From Azolla caroliniana (taxonomy: Eukaryota > Polypodiophyta), in NCBI GenBank assembly GCA_043228905.1, contig JBHGNT010000020.1, positions 5,890,001-5,954,000 on the forward strand: 64,000 nt of DNA. Direction: 5' to 3'. Of this stretch, positions 28,874 to 40,538 are shown one piece after another. Under the pieces are notes generated by a model that was given only the letters and a program-made list of their open reading frames with translations, had not been told where the DNA came from and searched no databases. Within the stretch, counting starts at the first letter, position 1, and every line of letters begins with the position of its first letter. A program made the translations under genes and the position numbers.

Positions 28874-31220
28874 GCGGGGGGTCATTGTTTTTGTTGGTGG
28901 CGCGGTTTCTTGAGTCAGCACCCGAATTTTTGCTCGGTCTTGGTAAAAGCTAATGTTGTTGTATTGCCAAATCAGCTTAATGCTCACTGAGCGCAACCAT
29001 GGTCGTCCCAAAAGTAGGGGTTATGCTCCCGGAGTGTCAAGAGCCAATACTACCGCCAATATTTCGAACGTATGACCATCTACGACGATTCCCAGTTTTC
29101 GCAACAGCCCCAACGGTTTGACGGATCAGGGACGGATCTTGTGTCCGCCATGTGAAGCCAGAATGGGCACGATTCCCAATTTACGATGCCAAGGCAATTG
29201 CAGGTAGCTTTGTTGATGACATTGACTCCGGAGGCGCCATCAATAATACATCCCGAGATTTCTTCCCTTTGTAGTATGATTTTAATAGCAAGGTTGTGGT
29301 GATCAACCACTGTCGGCCCTATTCTGGATTCCGTAAAATTGGCCAGAATAGTTAATGTGTCCGCTTACGCATTCGCGCTTCCATCATCTGCTAAAATTTG
29401 GGGATTAAGTTTAAGCGTTTATTCATGGTCATTGCAATTTGAGAGTCAGCCAAGGCTTGCCAAATCGGGTCCTCCTCCGCAATCGCTTCATCCGTTCGCA
29501 TTGTCGGCGTCGACGCTTCGGCTGCACTTTCGTGCCGCATGCATTCGACGTTCGCCTCATTTGCCTTTTCAACCCATGTTTTCACAGCGTTGCAGATTTC
29601 GCCCTGAACCTCCCAATCATATTCCTTGACTTGGCTACGAGTGGTTACTTGTTGGACTCCCACAGTGATCATGTTGACCGTTGGTAGCGTAATGCCCAAG
29701 CTGCTAGCAAATGAAGCAATGTAGGCTAGATTCACCCCTTTCGGCTATTGGTGGAGACACTAGCTACGGTTGCGGCTCGGGCTCGTCCCGAGGTCGTGGT
29801 TGGTACTTGTAGTGATGTGTATTGTGGGGTTTCTGTCATTAGTCGCAACGATTGTTATTCGGGGGTTGTCGTCGATCCTCGTCCGGACTGTCATCTCATG
29901 GGCGAGGGTTGCGAGGTTGTCGGTTCCCTCCGAAGTCCCGTGGTTTGGCTTGTCCACCATTATTGTTCATAGGACGCCGATTATCGTAACGTGGTCCGTT
30001 TCTATTGTCGTACTGATCATTTTGACGATAGTCATCTTCTTGACGATCCTCTTCGTCCCAATAGCGTTCATCATCTTGCCAAGAACGCTCGTTGTAGAGG
30101 GGATGCTCCATATTTCGGTAACCCTCATCTTGCCGGATCCGATCATTTAGTTGCATGTCGTTGCATTGTGGTTCGATTCTTCGAACCGGCGTTGTGGGTC
30201 AATTCAAGAGGTTATACTCAAACCGCTCCACCGTATGTGCCCTAGAATGGCAAATTGAGCAGCTCACCTGCATGTTGCAACCGATGGCCGAGTGCCCCGA
30301 GTTGAGGCAGATGGTGCACTGAATAGCCTGCCGAAACTTGAGCTCATCGTCTCATTGTAGGGCTTGCCGTAAGGAAATCCTCATCATGCTTCTGTCTGTT
30401 TCTTCCGTGTCGAACCGAAGTACTCGGTCGATCACCAAATCAGCCGTTTGGCATGTAAAGTCAAGCATGCCTAGAGTCGTTCACATGGGTCCACGCAAGG
30501 CCGCAAGAAAAGTGTCCTTGGCCTCATCTTCAGTAGGTGGGTGCGTCAGCTAGCTTCGGAGATACTTGCAGTGGATTACAAAGTCGGCAATGGGTTCTTG
30601 GCTACATTGTTTAATCGAGTAGAATTGGCCAATGATCTTGCGTTGTGGGACGCTTTGATGGAACAAGAGAAGGAACATCATTCATAGTTGTTCGAAGGTC
30701 GTGAACGTGGCCAAATCGAGTTGTGATTGCCATCGAGTCGTCCGGTCGTCAAGGGTGAGCCTGAACTCCACGATTTTTGATGCGTTGGTGTTTGCTTCTA
30801 CCAATCTTTGCAACACGTGGTTGGCTTGCCACATGTTGAGGAAGGACCTCACGTGTGCCTCTGTGTCAGGTTCACCATTGTAGCGTGGATATGGGAACAT
30901 CATGGTATCGGAGTTGTAAATATTGATGCTTTCATGAGCGCGATCTGTCGTAAGCGGTGTGTGGTTACCACTATGGTTTGCCTCAAAACTACTTCCGTCG
31001 TTGCCTTCAATGTCTGGGTGGAGTGGGAAGAGGACCACCTATCCTGTGGAACTTTGCTTGGTGAGCGTGGACTCGATCACGCTTTTGTTGAGATCCGGTA
31101 AGAGCGTGTCGTGCCGCGACTTTGCCAATGCAAGCTCTGCCGCACGTCGAGATTCTGCCCGAGTTCGAGGTTTACCTGGTCATGCTGTCTTTTGCTACCT
31201 CTTCTACTAGACAACATCCA
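28874..31220 (-). pseudogene. Gypsy-G gag and protease
   Basis: Minus-strand pieces run from a start near 31217 (MLSSRRGSKRQHD). Gag core (30682-31038): MMFPYPRYNGEPDTEAHVRS, FLNMWQANHV, RLTLDDRTTRWQSQLDLATF. Zinc knuckles (30240-30330): CTICLNSGHSAIGC and CSICHSRAH. An acidic/Asn-rich stretch (29896-30156) follows, then QQVTTRSQVKEYDWEVQGEI and EEDPIWQALADSQIAMTMNK (29391-29735). The retropepsin (29080-29310) reads SGCIIDGASGVNVINKATCN, and a frameshift later LLGRPWLRSVSIKLIWQYNN (28900-29011). The protease site is DGAS, as is usual for this lineage. There are many frameshifts. Confidence 0.88.
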
Positions 31221-31924
31221 TTCCTCAATGTTCTTTTGTGTGCTCACAGATCGACCAAGCGTGCCAAAGGTGTTATCGGCCTAGGATAACACGGTGTCGA
31301 ATATTCGGTCCTTTGGCTATCTGACTCAAGGTCTTGTGTTCAGGGAAGTGAGTGTGTTTCACTTCGAACTCGTTCGGGATTCCGAACTGTAAGGGTTTAC
31401 GTATGAATCGAACTGAGGTTGTGCGACTGTGGAGATGAACAAGCTGACTACAACTGACTTAATACACAATGTTTACACAGAATGTGGAGACTCAACACAG
31501 GGAAATTATGACATAGTTTTAGACTCAGAGTATCAGAAGTAAATAGAAATCTCCAAGTGACTAATGCATATAAGTGGACAACATCGACTGACCTGTCTGA
31601 GTCTTGTTCAATTTGATGGAGCACAGATGATGCCAATCTGATGAAGGTTTCAATCCGAGTGGCTACAATCAAGAGACCAAAGTACATTTGGTTGGCTTAC
31701 TTTAGGAGTGATTTAGCTCAATGGAGTGCAAGCCTTTTGATGTCTCTTCTCATGAAATACGATCTTGAAAAAGTTGCCGATCCAAAGCTTTCAATTCAAC
31801 TGAAATCTAGATTTTTTTTCAAGACTTGGATCAACTTGGTGTGTTCAAGGGTTTGAGGGCATGGATGTTGTCGGAGACAAGGGACGGCCAACAACAGTTC
31901 AAGGAACTTCGCTCTAATACAAGA
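31221..31924. other. Stretch between Gypsy-G and Copia-K, no gene identified
   Basis: No recognisable domain. A plus frame at 31641-31856 is open (IWLAYFRSDLAQWSASLLMS) but unrecognised. The last ~60 bases are the leader next to the Copia-K LTR, including a degraded primer binding site CTTGTATTAGAGC read on minus (31911-31923). Confidence 0.4.
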
Positions 31925-32247
31925 TGTTATAGATGAGGCCATCAAATCGGAACCTAAAACAACATCTCAGTACGAAGAACACATTAGATGACAGAAGTAA
32001 ACAAAGACAACTTGAACAAGGATCAAGGATCAAGGCAAAGTGAGAGAGAGACAATGGGGCACACAATGTAACAATCTTATTCTGAAATGTTACAGTACAA
32101 GAATAACACTTCGAACTAGGTTACAAAGCTGGTTATATGATAACTAGGCTAGGGCAACTACCCTTCAACATATTTACAGATTTGTCCTAAACTTAGTCTG
32201 TCCAAATGGGACAGTGTGAATACGTCCATTATACCCCATATTCAACA
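31925..32247 (-). repeat. Copia-K LTR (Copia-B-related)
   Basis: 323 bp, TGTTATAGATGAGG...CATATTCAACA. It shares with Copia-B LTRs the AGGGCAACTACCCTT and GTGTGAATACGTCCATTATA stretches. The primer-site remnant on its left shows that it is a minus-strand 5' LTR whose internal region is almost entirely gone. Confidence 0.82.
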
Positions 32248-32253
32248 ACTGAG

Positions 32254-32565
32254 AGCATAGATAAGGACCAAATTTCATGCCATTGCAAGATCACCTTGCT
32301 CTAGTTTGTTGAGAGACAAGCTATAAATAATATATGTTACAATTGGAGCATCTATAATGAAGATTGAAGACGTAGATTGACCAACATTGTTACTCCAATT
32401 AAATTTCAAGTGTTGACTTCGAGCACTCATGGCCAAGAGGATAGATAAGGACTAAATTTCATGCCATTGCAAGATCACATTGTTCTAGTTTGTTCAGAGA
32501 CAAGCTATAAATAATATATGTTACAATTGGAGCATCTATAATGAAAACTATCTTATTCGCCAACT
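32254..32565 (+). repeat. 184-bp direct repeat
   Basis: The block starting ATAAGGACCAAATTTCATGC at 32261 recurs at 32445 with few differences, including AAGCTATAAATAATATATG and TTGGAGCATCTATAATGAA. It is non-coding. The rest of 32566-33700 holds no gene that I can see beyond a CATA run (33430-33450). Confidence 0.8.
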
Positions 32566-33711
32566 TACATTTGATTTTATGATGCATCCGTTGGTAAATT
32601 CCAACTCAAAACCTTTGATAATCACATCGACCCAAAGAAGATCCACCTCAAGTATTAACCACCAATCCTTATCACCAACCCATTTCAAATCAACTTGGTT
32701 TAGTAATAGAAAAAAGGCCACCATATGAGAGCTTCAAATTCTTGTCATGCTTATAATATGGTAGTCGCACTCTTATAGAATTAGGGTTTCTTAAAGCAAG
32801 TAAGGTGTTCATTTATTGCTTGAGAAGAATTGTCATTGGACAAAAGCCCTAATTTAGAGCTTTCGATTTCTTGTAATACGGTAACTTAATTATCCCTCGT
32901 CAGAAAAGTTAAGTTTTTTTTTTCAACTGAGCACCAACAATATGGAAAAGGTGACAAGTCGAATATGTTTTGCACATTTTTTCAGTACCATTGCTTGAAT
33001 GTGAAATGTCGAAAGACAACAACCTTTCTTGTGTGTGGTAGTTAGTGGTAAAAAGGTTCCACCCCATTATTAAACATCCCCAATTTAGTAAAGATTAAAA
33101 TTTAATAAAAGTTAATCATCCCATAAAGTGCTAGATAGAGTAAAATATGCAAAAAGAAGGCAGGGAAACATCGAGAGTGGATACACACGCGCACATACAC
33201 ATATGTATGTATGCATGTACATATGTAAAGAATGATATTAATGGAACAACCAAAGGAAGGACGTCTATCGTTAACCCCCCCATCCGTAGAATGTGGACGA
33301 GATTTCTCCCTAATAAAAGAGGAGGAACGGGCAACGGAAAATCTTGGGGCCGGCCAACGATTCATCATCTCATGAGTCATGTCTCTTCTAATGTTTCATC
33401 TCATCTCATATCATCTCATCTCATATACATACATACATACATACATACATAGATGTAAAGAAAGCAAAAAGCAAACACATTCACAAATGCTAATTTTTGA
33501 AAATACCCCCCCGAAACCAGAAGATGTTCGTTTTAAAAAAACACATAAAACGGAGAGGACAAGATCCAAGCCGTCCATCCTTTTCAGTCAGAGAGATGTT
33601 GGCCGCCCGATTTACCCTCCACCTCCTAGGGCTTTTGTTTACTCAAGCTTTTCCTTTGTCCGACTTTAAACCTCACCCTCCCCCCTCTCTCTTCACTCTG
33701 TCTGTGTGCTA

Positions 33712-33742
33712 TTAGGTTAGGGTTAGGGTTAGGGTTGGGGTT
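33712..33742 (+). promoter_or_regulatory. Telo-box cluster of the importin beta gene
   Basis: Four tandem GGTTAG(GG)-type units, TTAGGGTTAGGG repeated and followed by GGTTGGGGTTTCG. AAACCCTAA-type telo-boxes near the start are known from plant genes for translation and other housekeeping functions. CT-rich sequence around it (33670-33860) fits a transcription start region. Confidence 0.6.
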
Positions 33743-33974
33743 TCGCTACTTCTGCTTCACAGAGCTTCACTTTCCCCTTCTCCTTCTTCTGCAGAATCTC
33801 TCTTCAGATTCTTATCTCAATCTCGAGAAAGAGATAGCTCTCACTCTCTGCATGCTCTCTTTCAATTACTGGAAACACTAAATTTGCTGGCAAGTTATCT
33901 TCTCCACTCTCAACAGGAGAAGAAGGGAATTTTGACAAGGAGGAGACTGCATCTTCGTTGTCAATCTCTGTCAG

Positions 33975-34903
33975 GTATCTCTCTTTCATCCCCCTCACCT
34001 CCCCTTCATCTAACTTGTTTGTTATCTTTGTATCCGTTTTTTCGTAACATTTTCTTTTTACGATTCCACTGCTAGCTCATCTGCTCATTCTGTGACTCTT
34101 CTTTTGTTTCGAATGTCTTTTTTTTTTATCTCAGTTTATTCATCTATTTCCCTGCTGACGCTTCCCTTTACAGTCTTATGAATCGTGATTTTTTTCTCTT
34201 CTCTTCTAAATTGCCGAAGACTTAGGTATGCCATTCCTCTGAAGAGGTGCACGGAAAAACCGAGTTGTGTTAAATGCTTTAGGTTGTATAAGAAACAAAA
34301 TATGCGTAAAATGCAGGGACACATTAGTGAGGGTAACAGATCACTTTAATTTGTAAAAATGATGAGAATAATAACCCAGTTTAGCGGGCTTAAAATGCGG
34401 AATAAGACAATCAGTTGGAACAGATAAAACGGTCTATGGATCATTCTCGAATGAAGAGAAACAGCGAGTTTAAAGATTAGTGTGATGTGTCCGAAATGTA
34501 GATAAACGATGATTATAAACAAAACGGTTTGTCCACCATATAAGTAATATCTGATCTTATTTAAAATGTTTTAAACTGTGAAGTATCGAACCTTCGGATG
34601 GATAAGTTTTGCTTAAAATTCTTATATTTCACGATTTACTTAGTGAAAAAGATATGTTAAAAGAAGCAACTAAAATCTCTTGCATTATCAATCCATACGA
34701 TATTGGGTGGGACATTCTCAATAAATGCGTTGCTGATTTGACCTTAATACCTGTCATTTATTTAACTTCATCCATCTAGTTATTCAGAGAACCAACAAGA
34801 TCTAATTTGTCTTCTCATCAAGTTATTTGTTTATTTGTGCATGGTCATGTCTATGAGATTATTTTATTATTTTATCCTAACACAGACTCATTCGTCACTT
34901 CAG
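33975..34903 (+). other. 5' UTR intron of the importin beta gene
   Basis: Inferred from a good donor CAG|GTATCT at 33974/33975 and an acceptor CACTTCAG ending at 34903, one base before the start codon. The 929-bp AT-rich intron separates a CT-rich leader exon from the coding exon. The exact transcription start is unknown. Confidence 0.6.
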
Positions 34904-34904
34904 T

Positions 34905-37900
34905 ATGGCATGGGAAGTCACTCAAATCCTTCTCAATGCACAGTCTCCTGATGGTTCGGTTAGAAAAGTCGCGGAAGATAGCCTGAAGCAATTTCAAGAA
35001 CAAAATTTGCCATCTTTTCTTTTATCACTAGCACATGAGCTTGCTAACAATGAAAAGCCACCTGAGACTCGAAAACTTGCGGGACTTATCTTGAAAAACT
35101 CGCTAGATGCTAAAGATGTGACAAGAAAAGCTGAACTAGTCCAAGCATGGGTCTCTCTTAATGATTCACTCAGGGAACAAATCAAGAAATCTCTTTTGAA
35201 TACATTATCTTCCACTGTCGTTGATGCTCGCCACACATCATCACAAGTTATTGCAAAAGTTGCTGCAATAGAGATACCACAAGGTCAATGGCCAGAGCTT
35301 GTAGGCATTCTATTGAGCAATATGGGATCTTCGCAGTCAGAGCAAGGTGCGGTGCTAAGACAGTCTACCTTAGAAACACTAGGTTATGTATGTGAAGAAA
35401 TATCGGCGAATGTCTTGGCACAAGAGCAAGTCAATGCAATCCTTACGGCAGTTGTTCAGGGTATGAATACATCTGAGACCAATAATGATGTTAGGTTGGC
35501 AGCCACCAAAGCTCTATATAATGCTCTTGATTTTGCCCAGAGTAACTTTGAGAATACGATGGAGAGAGATTATATCATGCGAGTGGTTTGTCAGGCAACA
35601 CTCTCTCCAGACAAAAGGGTCAGATTGGCAGCTTTTGAATGCCTTGTGTCGATTTCTTCCACTTACTATGAAAAGCTAGCTCCATATATGCAAGATCTGT
35701 TCTCTATTACGTCAAAAGCAGTTCGAGAGGATGAAGAACCTATTGCCTTGCAAGCAATTGAGTTTTGGAGCTCAATTTGTGATGAAGAGATTGAGATTCA
35801 AGATGAATATGGGGTTGATTTTTCAGGTGATTCTGAGGTTCCATATTTTAAGTTTGTGAAGCAAGCTCTTGCTGCTCTTGTACCAATGCTGTTAGAAACA
35901 CTGACAAAGCAAAACGAAGATCCAGATCAAGAAGAAGAAACATGGAATTTGGCTATGGCAGGTGGTACTTGCTTAGGTCTTGTGGCAAGGACTGTTTGTG
36001 ATGATATCGTTCCTCTTGTTATGCCTTATGTTCAAGAGAACATCGCGAAGCCTGATTGGCGATGTAGAGAAGCTGCCACTTATGCATTTGGATCAATTCT
36101 AGAAGGTCCTTCTCTTGAACAATTAACTCCGTTGGTAAATCATGCTCTTTCTTTTATGCTAAATGCAATGAAAGATGAAAACAACCAAGTGAAAGATACT
36201 ACAGCATGGACATTGGGTAGGATTTTTGAGTTTCTACATGGCCCAAACATTGAGGCACCTGTTATAACTCCATCCAACCTACCTCAAATCCTTGGGGTTT
36301 TGTTAGAAAGAATCTCAGATGTGCCAAATGTTGCGGAAAAGGTGTGTGGTGCTATTTATCTACTTGCCCAAGGTTATGAGGATTTGGATCAAACAACTTC
36401 TCCCTTATCACCATTCTTCCAGAGTATTATCCAAGCGCTTCTAGTGACAACAGATAGAGAAGATGCTGGTGATTCTCGTTTGAGAGCTTCAGCATATGAA
36501 ACATTGAATGAAATAGTTCGATGTTCTAGTGAAGACACGGCCCCTATTGTTGTTCAGCTGATACCTGTTGTGATGCAAAAGCTGAGTAATACGCTTGATA
36601 TGCATGTGGTTTCGACCGATGACAGGGAAAAACAAACTGAGGTTCAAGCTTTACTATGTGGTGTATTACAGGTTATAGTACAGAAATTAGGTGCTTCCGA
36701 ATCTACGAAATTTGGTATAATGCAATATGCCGATCAAATGATGTCACTATTTCTTAGAGTATTTGCTTGTAGGAGTGCTACGGTTCATGAAGAAGCAATG
36801 CTGGCTATTGGTGCATTGGCATATGTTACAGGTACAGATTTTGTGAAGTATATGCCGGAATTTTATAAGTATCTGGAGATGGGTCTTCAGAACTTTGAGG
36901 AATACCAAGTGTGCGCAATTACAGTCGGTGTTGTGGGTGATATTTGTCGAGCTCTAGATGAGAAAGTTCTACCATTTTGCGATGGTATAATGACACATCT
37001 ATTGAAGAATTTGTCTAGTAGTCAGCTTCATCGCTCAGTAAAACCCCCCATCTTTTCCTGCTTCGGTGACATTGCTCTTGCTATTGGAGAAAATTTTGAG
37101 AAATATCTCATGTATGCTATGCCTATGCTGCAAGGAGCTGCTGAGCTTTCTGCACAATCTGCAAATCAGGACGACGAAGTGATTGAGTACTATAATCAAC
37201 TTCGTATTGGCATCTTAGAAGCATATTCTGGGATTTTTCAAGGTTTCAAGAACAAGAAATCTGATTTGATGGTTCCCTATGCTAGTCATATACTGCAATT
37301 CCTCGAGAGCGTATGTGCAGACATGTACAGGTACTGCTTCAAAATTCACTCTTTATGTAGGATATGTTTAACATAATATATATGCATACATATGTAGATA
37401 TGTCTGTTCTTCTTAAGCTGTATCCTATCCTTACTTTTTAATGTAATATATTTATACATTTTGGATTCCATGAAAGGGAATTTTTTCATGTAAATGAAAT
37501 CTATTTGGTGACATGGGTTTTCTTGATTTGATATATCTGATTGTCTCAATATGATTACATCCCATGAGTATATAATGATAAGCACCTTCTTCTTTAGTAT
37601 ATGTTGAATATCCTACCTTGCTGATTATATTCATGTTTATTCTGTAATTAAAAACCGATTTCATTCATTCCTTTTTTTATATGACACGTATCTTATGTGA
37701 ATGAATTTGTGTATTCAGACATATGCACATGTACATTATTTTGTTAATATGTAATCTATCTTATGTGAATGAACTTTTGATGTTTGTTTTCAGGGATGAG
37801 GCTGTTACCAAAGCAGCTGTAGGTGTATTGGGTGACTTAGCTGACACATTAGGTCCTAATGTATCATCGTTCTTCCAGAGTTCGACGTTTTATAAGAACT

Positions 37901-37992
37901 TTTTGGAGGAATGCCAAAATTCTGATGATCGTTCACTAAAAGAAACATCAGATTGGGCTTTAGCTACAATCAACCGCATCACCTCTGGTTGA
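34905..37992 (+). CDS. KPNB1: Importin subunit beta-1 (nuclear import receptor)
   Basis: Coding exons 34905-37330 and 37794-37992 are joined across a 463-bp intron (donor ACAG|GTACTG, acceptor TTTTCAG|GG). The join reads CADMYR-DEAVTKAAVGVLGD. The product is 874 residues, matching plant and animal importin beta-1 (about 870-876). It begins with the importin-beta N-terminal domain (EDSLKQFQEQNLPSFLLSLA, KLAGLILKNSLDA), which binds RanGTP. HEAT repeats follow throughout. An acidic loop at about 336-346 (NEDPDQEEETW) sits where other importins carry the HEAT-8 loop. PDWRCREAATYAFGSILEGP at about 377-400 is a strongly conserved HEAT block. It carries importin-alpha-bound or direct cargo through nuclear pores. 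Nearly the whole protein is in one long exon. All frames are intact. Confidence 0.95.
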
Positions 37993-40490
37993 AAGAAGTA
38001 ACACTCTATGGCTTTTATGTAAAAGTGTTCCTTCAAATTTTCCCTTGTATTGCGGATGAATGAATTGCATTTAATGCCCGAATATCTGGATTTTGTAGGT
38101 TTTGCATTTTACCATTTTGAATCGCTAGTTTTTTATGTAAAAGCAGATGATACCACTTTCATGAAGTTTTATTATTATTTATGGTGAACAACAAATACTT
38201 AATGTTCTCATCAAAGACTGTCCCATGTAATAGGGACATGGTGATATTGGTGCATCTGTGCGCCATTTTGGATAGCTTGATTTTGAAAGGAAATTCTACC
38301 ATTTCATCTGTAGTCATCTCATTTGTCCTCCGTTTTTTTATTTAACAACAATATTCTTTTCTCCAATATCTAGTCCTTCCATGAAATTGTTTCTTTTGTC
38401 ATTCAATTTTATAACAATATTTTGTCACTATAGCTGTGCATGTGTATAACTAACATACCTATGTTTATGTGCTAGACAGTGGCAAAATCAGTTATTAAAG
38501 CCCGAGTATTTGGGAAACCAGTTCATTTTCTTTTTCTTTTTACCTCTAGTTATTTCCCCATCCGCTTCACAGTTGGCTGCATTGTAGATGATTAAAAATC
38601 TATTCTGCTCCTTATGTTGTATTCAACTGATAAGTCGATCATCTTGGTTTGGTTTACATGTGAAGTGACTATGTAAAATGAAGTGATTAGGCTTCGTTCA
38701 AAGTGATTTGGCCTCGTTTTAAGACGGAACCATCTGGTCTCATAAGCCATTTTGGCCTGTAATATTTTGTATAATACGCAGTAAGAGTTGAAATATAAAT
38801 ATTGAAAGTACTGGTCTTTAATTTAAATGGATGTTCAAATGGAAACTAGAATGTCCTTGAAAAGTGTAGGTTCAAAAATTGGTAAAGTTGGACTAATAAT
38901 AGCTTGCTATAATATGCATGGAATTAGGTAGTTTCTTGAATGCTTACCAATTTCATCAATTGTTAGTGATTGACATTAATTGTGAAATTGAATGAATTAA
39001 TCTTTAAAAATCAGAGGGTATACTATGAATATATTACGTAGATAAATTGTGATCATTGTGCACAATATTAACTAGTATTATTAATGCTATTTCCTTGATC
39101 ATAATTGTCAATGTATGAGTCAAGGTGGTTATTGATAACAATGTCATACTTGAAATTCTGTGTGCTTCTTCTAACGGAGTGCAGCATGATTGGTCACTTT
39201 CATATTATAATATATGTATTAACAACATTTAAAATGATAAAACCTATAATTTCATGCCATTTCTCCAACTAAGAGGAAAGGATATTTTAGATAGTTTTAC
39301 CCCAACAAGCAAAAGTTTGTAAAATTCGGACCAACTTGATAAAGTGAACCAACCAAAGTGTTTTGGTTCACATCTTATCCTCTTTTCTTCCCTTGCATCT
39401 ATAGTAAACCCACTTGCACACACTATCTCACAAGCTTGTGGTCACTACCTTAGATGTGGATAATTTGTAAACCACAGTGGATAGGGATACCTCGAAAGCC
39501 GCATTGAATGTGCATATCGTGCATACCAAATTTTAGTTATGTACTTGAACTACGACTCATGCTTTCATGATTTCCAATTGAAGTATCTCGATGCTCGCAC
39601 TAGTCTACTTTCCAACAAGTGGTCATAGTACTGGAAACCACTACACCATGTAATGAATGGGGATTTACTGAAAGGCCATCATCCGACTTTCGAAATATGC
39701 TCGATCTACTACTTTTTTACAAAATCTAACAAATCCACAATGAGACATGTGGATATGGTTCACACAAAAAGCATACGAGAATCCCAAAAGTTTGTGCTGG
39801 TGGAGGAATAGACAAGACAAGAAACACAAGACCATCATCTCCACAACCTTGCATATAGGACACTGCTCGCTATGCAACAAGCTAATAACGCGCACATGCG
39901 TGCACACACTCATGGCGTGGAACTTTGAGAGCAACAGGGTATCGGTACATACTTTTAACCACCGTCACCAACCACCCCAGCCCATGGGATGGAGTGGGTG
40001 GGATATGCAAAATATGAGGAAACAAAGTGTGTGTGAAAATATTAGAGAGGAAGCAAAGCAAACCCCCCATTTTGCATGATGAGGATGTTATCTACTACTA
40101 CTACTACTACTAAGAGTCTACTGCTACAACAATCTACTACTACTAGTACAACTACTGATAAGAGTATGTTTGGTACTACTACTACACTCTAGTAAGTGAG
40201 TGAGTGAGTGTCTATCACAACTATCAACTATGTATATCATATGTATGCATGCATGTATATGTATGTGAGTCCTTCTAAGTTCTCAACCCCCCACAACTTT
40301 CACTCCTCTCTCTCTCTCTCTCTCTCACTTCCCATCTTCTCTCAGTCTCTTTTTATCATTATCTGTGTAGGTAAGGTAGCTGCATTGAAATTTGACATAC
40401 ATACATACATACTGATACATATACCGGTCGTTGCGTTGGTTACTCATCATTATCACCATCGCGGCTACGTTCATTCATTACCACCACCAC
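37993..40490 (+). other. Importin 3' UTR and intergenic region
   Basis: AT-rich sequence with no open frame of note. The importin 3' UTR presumably occupies the first few hundred bases. CTA repeats lie at 40093-40115 and a CT run at 40303-40325, shortly upstream of the sorbitol dehydrogenase start, probably in its promoter or leader. Confidence 0.5.
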
Positions 40491-40496
40491 CAGCAC

Positions 40497-40536
<40 letters not shown>
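40497..40536 (+). repeat. ATC trinucleotide repeat abutting the start codon
   Basis: About 13 ATC units run directly into ATGGGC of the sorbitol dehydrogenase start (40537). The start choice is supported by MGKG, the known N-terminus of plant homologues. Confidence 0.85.

Positions 40537-40538
<2 letters not shown>

Larger units (their letters stand above)
17436..31220 (-). mobile_element. Gypsy-G: old Ty3/Gypsy element, outermost of the left stack
   Basis: Minus-strand gag and protease (28874-31220) and RT-RNase H (21930-23000) belong to the plant Gypsy type whose RNase H region reads FHxxIVSxEGIAVDP and whose protease reads DGASGVNVI. They are separated only by later insertions and lie in the right order, so I treat them as one element. 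No integrase is recognisable; a coiled-coil ORF follows RNase H instead. Neither LTR was identified. The RT N-terminal part is missing at the Copia-D junction. Confidence 0.7.

Noticed and set aside
31641-31856. Small plus-strand protein gene
   Set aside because: A 71-codon frame without recognised motif, start context or neighbouring exons; reported only as unassigned sequence.
37331-37376. Importin protein ending at 37376
   Set aside because: The frame reads into the intron; the conserved C-terminus DEAVTKAAVGVLGD is in the next exon and the GT-AG join restores it.
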